The notes under the pieces were generated by a model that ran no database searches, was not told the DNA's origin, and was given only the letters and a program-made list of their open reading frames with translations. Source: Epiperipatus broadwayi (Eukaryota; Onychophora; Udeonychophora; Euonychophora; Peripatidae). Taken from it: a stretch of 64,000 bases of DNA. Both the position numbers and the translations under genes were made by a program. The DNA is taken from NCBI GenBank assembly GCA_028023455.1, contig JAQFVV010006197.1, positions 13,573,254 to 13,637,253 on the forward strand, given 5' to 3'. Each line of letters begins with the position of its first letter. Within the stretch, counting starts at the first letter, position 1. Below, one piece after another: positions 1 to 12,270 of this stretch.

Positions 1-2390
1 ATGATTCACTTCAATATTTATATAATTTAGGATTATTGTTATTTCAGAATAATTACCTATCAATAAATGTTGTATAATTTGATTCTTTATTAACAAATAT
101 CATTTAGATCTATTAGCTTTATTGATAAATAGTAATAAAGACAAGAAGACCAAAATTATGCATGATAAATTTAAATATTCAGTATTTCAATAATAGTTAT
201 TATGATATATGCTATCTTGGTTAACAAAATGCAAAAGCAAAAAAAAAAACACATTTTGTTGTCATGTCATTATCTTTATAATGGCAAAGAAATGAGTGGA
301 ATTCACCTAGTTTTAATGATTAAAATAATTTGTTTAAACTTGTTTAAATCTTCAAAAATTGATGCTTTCATTTACAATGAAAAAGGGAATTATTTCTCAC
401 CTCTCTAATTGTACTGCATACCAATACATTAAATATCTATTCTAGTTTGTATGATGATAAATTTTCGAAAGAATGAAAGATTTTATTGATAGATTAAGAT
501 ACTGTTCAGACATAATAAATTTTGTATCATTTTTCTGTGTAAAAATAAATCCCAGAAATAATGTAATTTTTTTCATAGAAGGATATTACATTCATTAAGG
601 AATATTTATTATTATTTTAAATATCAATGTTAGTTTTCACACTTAAAAATATTGAACCTGAAAAAATCCAGTTAATACCAAAAATAGGAAACATTAATAT
701 GATTATAATTACATTAAATTAAAAAAATGCATTAAAATTAAATTTTAATACTCATATTAAATATATATATATATATTAGAATTAACAAGAAAGAATCAAA
801 AATTAAATAAGTAGGTGAGAGAACAAATAATATCACAAACACACATCATTGAAAGAATAAAAAGGCTGAAATAAAGCTGGATATTTTACTAAAAAAAACC
901 CAGATAATGAAAATTTTAAGTTGGATTTGACTTCATGTAAGGTGAATATATGAAATTAAAAAAAAATGTTGATATGATGTCTAAAAGAGAAATTACGAAT
1001 AAAAAAACTGAATTAAACTCAGATATATATATATTATAAGTAATGTATATATATGTATTGATCATTTTTCTTTCATAAATTTATTTTATTTTTATATGAA
1101 ACAAAATATACAACACAAATATAAATTTAAATGTGAATGTTATGTTGGAAATATTCGTAAATGGAGAATTTCCTGATTTTGAATAATTAGACTCAGGAGA
1201 GAATGTGTTGTAATTGACATAGAATGAATTAATAATGTGATTTCTCTCTCTTGGAATAGAACTATTCATTTTCATTGATTTTTTATTTTGAAATAATCCA
1301 ATACTATGCAAATTGTATTAGTATATTCACATATGAACAGTGAAATAAGAATTGGATAAGTTTATGCCACTTTGAGGTAAAATATACAATAAAAAAAATT
1401 GGACTCCTGTTATTTTTAAAAAAATATTATATGTGTTTATTGTATATATTAGTTTTATTGATATGAAATCTAATGAAAAAGTTCTCTGATTTTACTTTTA
1501 TTCTGAAGAACAATGTTCACACTTAACAAAGCTTGTTACTTCTATTTAGATAACGACTGTTCATTAATATGTGTATTTTGCAGTCAATATTAGTATACAA
1601 TGTTTTATGCAGTTTAGAACAGTGATGGAGTAGTGGAATCAGAAACTGCAATTCATGGATTAATCCTCATCTGAGAAAATAAGAAAATAAATTAATTGCA
1701 ATTTATCAGTTGAATGGAATCATGTTGGTGACATAACGTAAACATCACATTATAAATGATTAATATTTAATGCATGATTAAAGAGGTTCAATGAGTTACT
1801 ACATTATTCTTTGGAATAGAAATGAAGTCTTAAAACATTTTGATCAGATATTGTATATATTCTATAATGGTTTTAATGTAAAGTTTATCAATAATTTTTG
1901 AATATTAACAGACTTTGAAGATATCCCAGACTTGAATGAGGACAGTAAAATGATTATAAATCTCCTGCTGAGAATAGCTATTCAATTAGGGAACAAAAAG
2001 TAGCAGTTCACCAGGTAATTATCTACTTAACAGGAATGAATAATTAAAATTTTATAAAATGGTTCATAAAACAGTAAATAGATGATTGAATAAGTGGTTG
2101 CTCAAAAGTTTACATGAAGATTCACATGAAGTTCAAGCACTAGAAATACAGAATTGAGCTACAATTTTTATGGACTTTGAGCTCTCAAGTCCAATACTTT
2201 ACTACTGCTATATATCACACCATTAAGTATCAAATGTCAAGGAAATTTATAAAAAAGCATCAAAGTGTCAATTATATAAAATGGCATCTTAATACCTGAA
2301 AGAAAGTATAGGGATGACGTCATGAAAAATTCTACAAAGAGTTTTGTGGTAATAAAATAATAGAAAAATTAAATATCTCATACAATTATG
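1..2390. other. AT-rich non-coding DNA
   Basis: No gene or recognisable transposon was found. The stretch is dominated by A/T runs and short TA repeats (for example 762-776 and 1022-1034), and every open frame is short and compositionally like random AT-rich DNA. One 103-base segment at 1912-2014 is bounded by splice-like AG and GT signals and is discussed as a weak candidate exon in the findings. Confidence 0.6.
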
Positions 2391-2399
2391 ACATTATTT

Positions 2400-2890
2400 G
2401 AGATTCCACACTTTATAATTGTAGAAATAATACCTACAATTAAGTGTAAGAAGAATGGGAAAGCTTTAAAAAAATAATAATTATAGATATTTTAAATATG
2501 AGAAAATGAAGAAGTAGAGATATTTTTGGTAAAGCTGTATTTTAAAGATAGATAATAAGGATACATTAGATTATTGGCAAAATGTAATAGTGTTACTAAT
2601 ATTTAAGAAAGATGGAGCAGCATATAAAAATCACAGACATTAATTTTCTATAGATTTTTTAAAAGATATTTATTACAATTATTACAAATTATGGATAGTG
2701 AATTTTGGCTTTACATTAAACAAAACAATCTAGTTGGTTTTAAGAAATGGTTATGGAAATAATTATTGAATTTGGATTACTACTATGCACTAGATTTGTT
2801 TATTATGAAAAGGCAATTGATTATGTACCTAAATTGAAACTTTGGAACTTCAAAATACACAGTTTCTGAAATATATTTATATTAACAATA
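2400..2890 (+). pseudogene. Decayed RTE-type LINE, reverse transcriptase fragment
   Basis: Translation across several frames gives pieces that line up with the N-terminal RT region of RTE-type LINEs: IIIDIL near 2490, then WQNVIVLLIFKKDG near 2573-2615, then a decayed version of the segment that in the family reads NYRPISLLSVLYKIF. Many stops and frame changes show an old, dead copy. The segment stops where the fold-back repeat at 2881 begins. It resembles the better preserved RTE at 26.0-28.7 kb. The call rests on motif order only. Confidence 0.5.
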
Positions 2891-3099
2891 TTTATTCACT
2901 TCTAAAGAAAAGATTAGATTTATTTCAGTTAAATAATAACTAGTCAAGCAATGCTTTCAATCTAGATGGTCATATTCATAGTGCTGAAGCTTATTGGCTA
3001 TGAATATGATTATCTAGGTTGAAAGCATTGCTCAGTTGTTATTGTTTAACTGAAGTAAATCTAATCTTTTCTTTAGAAGTGAGTGAACACTATTAATAG
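2881..3099. repeat. Fold-back (hairpin) repeat
   Basis: Two arms of roughly 100 bases are inverted copies of each other. The segment CTTCTAAAGAAAAGATTAGA near 2899 is matched in reverse complement near 3060-3079, and CAAGCAATGCTTTCAA near 2944 by the reverse complement of TTGAAAGCATTGCTC near 3019. A short loop around 2986 separates them. No coding capacity was seen. It could be a hairpin MITE or a local inverted duplication; no flanking target duplication was found. Confidence 0.85.
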
Positions 3100-3179
3100 A
3101 ATTTAACTTAGAAATTTAATAAACTTTTCTCACAGCAATGTAATTCTAAATAAATATATACAAAATGTATATGGAGAAA

Positions 3180-4560
3180 AGCTGTATTTAATCTTTACAG
3201 CACAATATACTTAGCATACTTTCAACTACATGATAGTCACATTCATTGCAATAGATGTCCAAGGTGATTATGATATTTATCAAAGAATAAACAAGATAGG
3301 GGATTTGCATAACATTTGAATAAAGGATATAATTAAGTTCATTTAAATGAGCCACTTTTGTGAAAGGATGATGCAGGATTATATATGTTTTTGACAATAT
3401 GCCATACCTCTTTACATTTAGCATCATTTCTTTTAGAGCAGAGGGTGCTGGCAGATGTAGGCTCAAAGCTATGGTTAAACTTAGACTCATACTCAGAGAA
3501 AATAGATTTAATCTCTATGTTCATTTTAGCTCGATTATATTAGTATCTGTGTTGTGCTATTCTTGTAGATAAATTGGCACATGATTCTCAGTTAAATTAC
3601 TTGGCAGATTATGTTATTGCATCCTTTTGTATACCACTTGGAACTTCAGCACAGGGGCAGCTTGTACTTAGTATTATTAATTAAGCAATTCAAAATAGGA
3701 GGGGTGCAAATGCCATCTTGGTAGGTTTCAGTGCAGATTTATTTATCTGATGAGTAGCACCGGATATGTATGGAAGTGAAATCCATGGTTTATTATTGGC
3801 TTGAATAGGTCTGTTTTTAATTTTAGTATAAAACCTTTTGACAATTTGGATGAGAATTTGTATCCGAAGGTACATAAATACTTGATATATGTTTCAATGT
3901 TAGTTTTTCTATCAGTTTCGAATTTACAAAGAATATGGTTTTTGATAAAAATGTTTTGAGACCAGAATTTATGAGCTTTAGGTGTTAAAGATTCAGGGCA
4001 TTTAATTTGTACATGGATGGGTAGGTAATTCCACATTGTATATATAAATCTAAGAACTTAATGTCTTTTATATTATCTTCATTTTATATTATCCATTTTA
4101 ATGAAGATTATGTATAAGATCCTGTTGTATTTCTTTAATTTGCACCTCTGGGGCACAAATAAGGATGTCATCAATATATCGCATGTATAACAGGGATGGG
4201 AGATTTGATTAAAGTATTTATATAAAATCTCTTTTTTGAATTTATTTAGTATGATACTAGATATTATGCCACTTATAGGAATGCCCATAAGCTACCCCTC
4301 TTCCACTTTTACAATATTTATTGTTAGATAAGGCAATAATGTCTTCATGGATCTAATTCAGGCATTCGATAATAAATTCAGTTTTTTGCATATTGTATTT
4401 AGCTTTAACCAGCACCTTTTTAATAATTTGAATAGATAATTTTCATGGGATGGAACTGTATAGTTCCTCAGATATCTATTGCTATTAATATGATTACCAG
4501 ATAGTCAAAAGCATATACCATGCTGTTAGGATAAAATAAATCTATTCTATATACATTTTG
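3180..4560 (-). pseudogene. Decayed Penelope-like element (RT and C-terminal region)
   Basis: Read on the minus strand, the order is: an RT segment ending in MGIPISGIISSIILNKFKKE (4288 downward), which matches the conserved Penelope RT motif of the form MGSPLSPIISDIFMxxFE; a decayed catalytic region with CPRGAN-like remains near 4150; then KFETDRKTNIETYIKYL near 3930-3880; NKPWISLPYISGAT near 3790-3750; and a short RNDAKCKEVWHI segment near 3430. The same blocks in the same order occur in the Penelope-like element at 43.27-44.34 kb (EADKRNNIETYRNEL, KPCILLPYVKN). Several stops and frame changes show it is dead. The 5' limit is approximate. Confidence 0.7.
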
Positions 4561-4564
4561 TATA

Positions 4565-5985
4565 TATTTATTTTGTATTAATAGAATTACATAATCAAAC
4601 TGTGATTTAACTGCATGGGGGCACTAAAAAGTTTAATACTAATTGGTATTTATGTATAACAGGATGATTTTTATTTCTCCAAAACTTTTTACAATCTTTT
4701 ATTTTGTGTATAAAATGTGATGCAAAACAGTAAAAATGAATAGTGATTATTAGATTATTTCAAAACATTACGTATATTTTTATTGTTAAATTTACTTTAA
4801 TAATTCTTCTATGATAAATCTTGTATAAGTTATATATTTAAAGAATACAGAACTGATTTTTGTTTTTTCCAAATTCTTGTTTTTCCCGTTTGTACAAACT
4901 TTGTTATCAGTAATCATTTAAACAGTAGTTAAATGATCTATTGTTTGAGAGCTTAGGAGATATTTGAACACTGAAAGTGTTACATTAAGCCCACAATATC
5001 TACTTATATACACTTGTAATCAGTGCCAGATTTACCTATAAGTTTGGCAGGATGAAGATTAGAATCAAAATCTAGGGAATCTCTAGCCAAGATGTATAAT
5101 ATTTATGACATTATCATAGGCTTTTTTTACTTATACTATTTTTATGCACTATAGTCTCTAATATTTCAAAATAATATTGTCAAAAGTTGATAATTCATTG
5201 AGTTTTGTACAGATTTTGTCTTTTTTAAAAAGCAGATAGATTAATAATAAACATATATTTGCAGCATCTTTATTAATGATTAGGAGAAAGCATATTTTAT
5301 TTTGTAAATGGCTTTTGGATGCAAATGTAGTTAGATTTTGTAGTATAATTGTCAATAAGGAATAATTTTGTGAGAGAAAATATCCAAACATATAGAAAAA
5401 TTCATTTTTTGATTTATTTTTTTTTAAAACTGGAATGAACCCCATTTTTGAGAACTTCTTTTTATGTTCATTTCTGAAAACTGCTGAAGATTAATTTAAT
5501 TTTTTATTTTCAGATTATAATCTGAGCATAAGTAAAAAAAATTGAAAGTGGAACTCTAGCAAATGCAGGGGAAAAGATAGTTCAAAGTGATATGTAAAGA
5601 AGTTGAGATTAATTATTGTTTTTTTACATCAGCCACTATACAAGCAATAAGTTCCAACAATGAAGCAGACATTGAGGCTAACATAAACAAATCAAAACAA
5701 TGAAGCTGGGACAAGATTTTTGTATAAGTTTAATAAGCTATAACAATTTTCAGTGGCTCAGTATTGGGGGGGAGGGATTAATGAAAATGTAGAATATTAT
5801 AGTTAAAAAAAATTAACAATGCATATTCTGTACTGTATTGATTTTAATACATTAATAATATTTATATATAAGTATAATGGCTGCAGAAGAGAGTTTGCTG
5901 TTACCTGAAAGAAGACACATTGATTCCTCTTTGAGTTTTCAAAGAATCCAAGCAAGAGCAAATTTTTAATTTTTACTTCATATGT
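4565..5985. other. AT-rich non-coding DNA
   Basis: No gene or transposon coding remnant could be supported here. A short run of nine G's sits at 5766-5774. The longest open frames (around 5158-5445 and 5803-6000, minus strand) are low-complexity, lack any family motif and are taken as chance. Confidence 0.55.
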
Positions 5986-6004
5986 TAATTGCTGTTGCAA
6001 ATAC

Positions 6005-6120
6005 TATTATAAAAGCCCTAGAAAGAGACCACATATGAAATGGATGGATGAAATAAGAAAGCGTGCTGGGATGATATGGAGAAGAGAGGCTGGAGATTGG
6101 AGAAGATGGATTGAACTTGG
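6005..6120 (+). pseudogene. RTE-type LINE, C-terminal end fragment
   Basis: The translation MKWMDEIRKRAGMIWRRE (starting 6035), with a preceding RPHMKW context, matches the extreme C-terminus of RTE ORFs, which typically reads RWxDEIRxxAGxxWxxxAxDRxxW. The minus-strand RTE ends near 26.1-26.2 kb with a comparable segment. It is followed without a gap by RT sequence from the N-terminal half of a second copy, so this is a 3'-end fragment abutting another element. Confidence 0.6.
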
Positions 6121-7310
6121 AGAGATAATCCAGGAGTGTGATAAAAACATTAAAAATTACAGATCTATCAGTCTTTTATCACGTTTGTATAAAATCTTTA
6201 CCAAGATAATTACATTTCATTTACAGTAAATTTGGATCCAAATCAGCCAAAAGAACAGACTGGATATAAAAATGGCTTAAGCACAGTAGATCACACTTAG
6301 ATATTGAGAGAAGCTATAGAAAATATCAGTGAATATGAGTTGCCATTATGATTTTGATTTATAGATTATGAAAAGATATTTAGCTATATATGCATTTCCA
6401 TAGTAATTAAAGCTTTAAAACTTCAAGATCTGAAGGTATTTTATTCAGAAGTATATTTATCAAAATACAACAGCTATGATAGTGATACTAAGAAGATTAA
6501 CATTGATAAGGATGTGTGTGTGAATGATTTCATATTTTTAAAGCTTTTTACAGACCTAGTTTTACAAGAAATATTTTGTGGATTAAAATGGAAAATTTAG
6601 GAAGAAATAAAATGGAGATTATTTAACTTATCTAATTTTTTATGGATGATATGGGCAATTTTCACAAATAAGGCTTCAGTGTTACACGAAATGTTGCAAG
6701 AATAATCAGATGAAAATAAGAAAATAGTACTAAAAATAAATACTAAAAGTATAAAGCAAATATTTAATGGTTTTTCTCATAAGATGAAATAAAGATTGAT
6801 AATAATAAATTAGAAGAAGTTAAAAACTTAATATCTTGGTCATATTATTAAAACAAATGGGAACAATGCATGAAATTAAGCATGGGATTAAACTTGAATA
6901 GAGTGCTTTTGGTAAAAATAATCTAATATTAAATGTACATATGTCTATGTGTTAAAAAAAGATTTTAATGGATGTGTTTTTCAATTTTTACTTATGGATC
7001 TGAGACTTGGACACTTAACAGAAGACCAATAGAATATATGGAGAGAGATATGTTGGGAGCATAGGGATCAAAAGTGAAATAGTTGAAGAACAAACAACTG
7101 TTCTTGACATCATTAAATGAATTAAGAGTCTGAAATGGACGCAAACTGGACATTTTGCTAAAGGAAATCACAATAGATAGACAATTGAAGTCTTAAACTT
7201 GATCCTAAGAAATCATAAAAAATAAAGAAAGAGAGACTATGTGTGAGGTGGATGAATAAAATAAAGAAATTTGTTGATTTCGTGTAGAGAAAAGATTCAG
7301 AGAAACTTTC
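6121..7310 (+). pseudogene. Decayed RTE-type LINE, reverse transcriptase to C-terminus
   Basis: The frame continuing from the upstream fragment enters NIKNYRSISLLSRLYKIFTK (about 6156-6210), the standard RTE RT segment. Further decayed pieces follow in order: a DYEK-like box near 6363, an RT palm segment near 6540-6590 (KLFTDLVLQEIFCGLKW), a region with ERDMLG-like remains near 7040, and a C-terminal stretch near 7225-7310. Many stops mean no function. The order and spacing agree with the RTE copy at 26.0-28.7 kb. Confidence 0.65.
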
Positions 7311-7319
7311 ATTTTGTAG

Positions 7320-10015
7320 TGATTAAATAATAATTAAAAACAGGTTAAAATGAAGGTAAAGTAAAATGTCATACTAGTAGATTCAAATACTGAAATAAGA
7401 ATTCGTTTTTAACAATGACATTGTTGGGTTAACTATATTAGAATATTGAATGTTAATTAGTTATTGTGCTTTTGAGAATTTAATTTCCAAATTTGTAGAA
7501 TTTTATTTATATTACATATATATATGACTGACCTAGAAGCGCCTCAAACCATTTTTAGATTAGAGCCTCACTAATCTTAAATCTGGTACTGTTTATGATA
7601 CTAATAAAAATTTTCAATATTCAAATTGTCGAAACTTTATCATTAGATGTATTCATGTGATTATATTTCATTTACTATAATTTAGTGGAGAACTGTAAAC
7701 ATATATATAAAAACTAAATTAATTTTTTCCCATGTTTTTTTTTATTATATATATATTTATTTTTATCTTATATTTAAGTCTAATATTGTATTTCAAATTG
7801 CTGTACAGTATTTGTTTGTTGCCCATGATTTATTTTAAATTGTATTCGAAACTTTTAGTTGATAAAGTTATTCATTATTGCTTCCAGAATTGTTTATATG
7901 CTTTAAGGTGAATAAAGAAAAGATAAACGATCCATTTTCCTGTAAAAGCAACATTTACAATTAAGATCTGCCTATTGCAGCCCATTTCAGCAATCAATAT
8001 TCTGACTTATTGAGAATTAAACTGCAAGGAAATTACTTTTATATTTCCTTTAGAGTTAACTGATGTGGATTATCAAATATCTTAAGAGTTTCAAAGATAT
8101 ATAGATATAACTCTTTTTTAGTATATCATTTACAATTTATATTTGTTTAATATTCTGTTTTTAAGTTTTGTTTATTGGACTAAAACTGAAAAACTTAATA
8201 AATTCTGTTAAGAGGATAGCAAATAATAGCAAACTGTGATGATGATGAATCAATTGGTTATGTGCTTTCTGGAAGCGTATAAATGCTTATTTTAATTTAT
8301 TCATATAAACTCTTACGTAATCTGATTGTGGATATGTATTTAACAAACATAATTATTAAAGCACTTTTTTTTCTCCCTAAATAAATAGCAACCGTAAGAC
8401 TAAAAAACTAAAGTCAATCTTCAATAAAAATCAATTTAAAAAGTTAATTTATTTAAATAAAAGTAACTCTACTTTTAAAGATAATATAAAATGTAATTAT
8501 TATAACTTTAAATATTGAGTAAATTATTATTTAAAAAAAAAAAAAATAATGAACGCCATATCTCTTTTAAAATGAATGCCCCAAGATCAGTGCTTACTGT
8601 ATCATTGTGAAAACACTTGTAGTAGGCATTGAAAATTTTAGGGAAGTATTGGGGAGAGCTGTATCCAGTGGAATATTAATACCTGATGATGAATAATGTT
8701 CAGCATAAAAAATCTAGTTGATGAATAAAAAATTACAAATCTTGGTATTATCAGTATTTCTTAGGCTCTGAAAGAAGTATATAGTATATAATCCATCCTT
8801 TAAAATAAAATAAAAAAAACTAAACTTTTTTAGATTTTTAATTTTATTTCGCAATTTTTTATTTTGTAATTTTTTATTTATTACAGTTTTAAAATGTAGT
8901 GTGACTTTATTATTATCATTATTCTTAGAAGCCATTCTAATATCTTAAGGGAAAAAAATATAAGGAGACAGACAAAGTATAAAATGTTAGATTGAAATCA
9001 AATATGTGTTAAAGGAAAAGATGGAAATATAGAAGCACAAATATATGATTCAATTCTTATAGTTACTACAGAGAGAATGCCGATAGCATAAAAGGCATAA
9101 GATGGCTAAATTAATTCCTTAACAATGAAAATAATAAAAAAAAGATTAATTTAATTGTAAATATTAGTAGTGTTTTTTAGTGAATTGTGTCAAGAAAATG
9201 CTAACTTTCATTCATCTTTAGTTCAATTATGCACCCACACATATATGAAATACACAGTATAAATATTTAAATTACATATTAAATATGTAGTTAAACATTT
9301 CACCAGCTAGCATGTAATAATAGATTCAAATTTAATTTAATAAAAGAAATTTACCATAAGCATACTTTTGTTCAAAAGAGGTACATTTTTTAAAAATGTC
9401 TAAATGAGTATATGTATACAGATAAAACCTTAACATGAAATCAAATTGTTCCCATTAATTGGATTTTGTACTAACCAAAAGAGAAAGTTCTTGTATTAAA
9501 CTTATAGCATTTTACACAATGCATGGATTTTTAGTGGTAATCATATAACTTAATTAATAGATGATGGGGTGAGGAAAATTAATATTTAAAAAATTTTTAA
9601 TTAAAAAAAAATTAATGAAATAGAATTTATATTCTAATTAAATATTATCTTTTTTTTAAAAAATTTGAAGCTGAATGTAATTTAAAAAAAAAAAAATTAA
9701 AAAAAGAAAAAAAAAGCAATTCCTACTATTACAAAAACGGCACATCCAGAAATTCTGCACTGCATACTCCAGTCATAAGCAAATAACATTTTTTTAAAAT
9801 AACAGTACAAATCTTTATTCCATTCTGAAAGCTACTTAGAAAAAATATTGGCATTCATCCATGTTTTCTTCTTATTATATTAACTTATATCAATTTTACT
9901 TTCTTAAAATAGCAAACTCCTCTAACTTTTCTATCTTGAACAGAAGTAGTTTTATAAATTTCTTTTATTAAAGCAGTTACAGTATTTCATGTTCATTTTT
10001 CCAGTTTAAAACATT
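7320..10015. other. AT-rich non-coding DNA
   Basis: No coding remnant was recognised. The stretch has long A and T tracts (8533-8546, 9685-9712). A possible very decayed hammerhead-like motif at 8682-8712 is described in the findings. The open frame at 8714-8935 on the minus strand is Lys/Asn/Phe-rich without a family motif and is treated as chance. Confidence 0.5.
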
Positions 10016-10019
10016 TTAT

Positions 10020-10133
10020 TACAATATTTTAAGTCAAATAAATTTTCTACTTTGGGGAAATATATATATTCTAGTTCGCTTTGAGGACAATTGTGCTACA
10101 CACGCAAGCGAACTAGAATATACAATATTTTAA
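10020..10133. repeat. Small hairpin insertion flanked by 13-base direct repeats
   Basis: ATTCTAGTTCGCTT at 10068-10081 is repeated in inverted form as AAGCGAACTAGAAT ending near 10119, giving a short stem with a loop of roughly 25 bases. The direct repeat TACAATATTTTAA lies at 10020-10032 and again at 10121-10133, closely bracketing the hairpin. This has the form of a short insertion with a target-site duplication. The repeat is AT-rich, so chance is possible. Confidence 0.55.
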
Positions 10134-11224
10134 ATTATCTGCACTCACGTGTCTTTTTAAAATTTATCTATTACTTTTTAAATAAATAATAAAGTGTTGA
10201 AATTTTTTTTTGGCAATTTGTTCTTTCTAATTTGCATCTTCTTTTCATAATATTTTTTTTGTTTGTTAATTTTTTGAGATAATGACTATTATGTCTGATT
10301 TATCCTTACAATTTTTATTATTATTATCATTATTGGTTTACATTTATTGGAGGTTTTTGTTGTTGTTCAAAATTAAAACTTTTATATTAATCAGCATTTT
10401 ATGTTAAAGGAGTTTGTGTTAAGACTACTCTTAAATTATTTAGTTTCTATTTGAAATTTTTTTATGTAATGAAATTATTTTGTGTTAAAAAGTTTCATCT
10501 TGATGAAATTTCTACTATGTATACATATGCTATATATGAAAATGCTTATCTTTCTGTGAATGTTTGTTTGTGACAAGTGATGTTATAAAAAGAATCTCTA
10601 AATAAAGAATGTATCAAGCAATAAATAAAACATTATTGATATTCATTCAATGAAGATTTATCGTTGCTTTTTTACCAATGAATTAACAAAAACTATTAGG
10701 ACTTCTTTTCCAAAGGTATTGGGAAAATTTTGGCTGGTAATATATTATTTCTGGAATTCATTAATGAAAAAGTTGTAGTTAGGATTTTTTCCTTTATTTA
10801 TCTTAATAGTATAAGAGGCCTATGATATAATTAATATAAAGACAATTAAAATTTATTGTGTAGTTATAAATGCGTGATATTAGAATAATGTTGTTGCTTG
10901 GTTGTAGTACTCTATTACCATACATCTCAGTCAATTTTTAATTGGAATTAATAATCGAACTATAAAGGAAGTTGAAATATATAGTTCTTTATATAAACAA
11001 ATTACAAAAAAAAATATTTTTTTTTTTGTTCATAGTACACTAAATGTGTGGATTATATACATTTTCTACATGTATGTAAGGATACTCATTTATATAAACT
11101 TTTTTGAATGTTAAAAACTCATAATAAGGGTTCTATTATCATCAAAATTTAGAATCCATGATGCAGCTTTAAACTAAAAGTCGGGGATGGGGGAGAGGCT
11201 ACTATATTTGATTTTTTTTTTTAC

Positions 11225-11500
11225 AGGATATATAATCAAGATTGGAGCCTGTACATTAAAGTATGAATATTGTCTATCTTAATATATATCTGAGCACTTA
11301 TAGTATATATGTGTGGGAGATGATAATCTGGACCAACTGATTGCTGGTTTAGCATGAAGTACGTGTATTGATGATTATTTATCTTTTCAGCATATATGTG
11401 CTTGAGTGTATCAGTGTTATTAGATAGAGTGGAGAGTGGTGGGTCATATGAAAGTCTATGCTCATATACCCTATATATTAGTATTACTTTATAAATTTTT
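11225..11500 (+). repeat. Solitary arm of hammerhead-bearing repeat family
   Basis: This segment aligns along most of its length with the right arm of the fold-back at 42190-42835: shared blocks include the TGTCTATCTTAATATA region, the CCAACTGAT...GCTGGTTTAGCATGAA region and the TTGATGATTATTTATCTTTT block. Here only one arm is present, so this shows the basic repeat unit outside an inverted arrangement. No protein is encoded; the open frame on the opposite strand (11236-11508) is a by-product. Confidence 0.75.
11333..11380 (+). ncRNA. Decayed hammerhead ribozyme-like motif
   Basis: CTGAT (11337-11341) is followed by the hairpin TGCT-GGTTT-AGCA and GAAG at 11356-11359, then TACGTGTATTGATGATT. 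Compared with the copy at 42706 the first box has lost three bases (CTGAT instead of CTGATGAG) and the second box reads GAAG rather than GAAA. It is therefore probably inactive. It is identified by homology to the other copies, not by its own core. Confidence 0.4.
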
Positions 11501-11509
11501 TTAAGCAAA

Positions 11510-12270
11510 AATATCTTAAAAGTTTCTAAAAATTTCTAAGTAATATTATTTTCTTCAAGTAAAATTTTGTGAAAAAAAATGAGTAATTGCAAAAAGGAAT
11601 AATTAATTGTTTAATTCTTTAAACTCAGCTGGGTTTATCAAATTAGAAAAGTATCTTACCTTTTTTTTTTTAAATTATGTGGTCAGTATATGTAAAATAA
11701 TTAATAATTATATTGGCAAAGAAAACTAAAATTTTTCCTCAAAATAATACATTTTTAATTATCTTGTATTAAATTTTTATTGCCTGTGGATTAGTAATTA
11801 ATTAATTTAATTTTGTTTTTAAATCAAAATTTTGTAAATGAAAAAAAAAAAAAAAAATGATAGAAGATATGTGTTTTCATTTTCTAAGGAATTAATTTCC
11901 TTTCTTTGCTGCTTAGTTAAAATTAAATTTTGTTAATAATTAAAAATACTTTGGTATGATTTTTTTACCTTTATAACTATATATGTATGTCAGTGTTATG
12001 TGGTAAATAATAATGTAAATTTTGTTATTATAGTTTGAATTAGAATGGAATATATAAATATTATTTTGAATAATAATGAAAAATTCCTATATGGGCTTGG
12101 GAGAAAGTCATCATATATTTATACTTTTCTGAAAACTTTATAAATAGGTAAAATGCTAGATGAGGACATATAGTGGCAGGCACTATGCCTCTAAGATGTT
12201 TGTGTTCATGTACAATATTCATTCATACTTATAATAATCAATTATTGCTTATCATTATAATTGAATGATT
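11510..12270. other. AT-rich non-coding DNA
   Basis: Nothing coding or repeat-derived was recognised. A-tracts and T-tracts dominate (11660-11670, 11840-11858). Confidence 0.5.
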
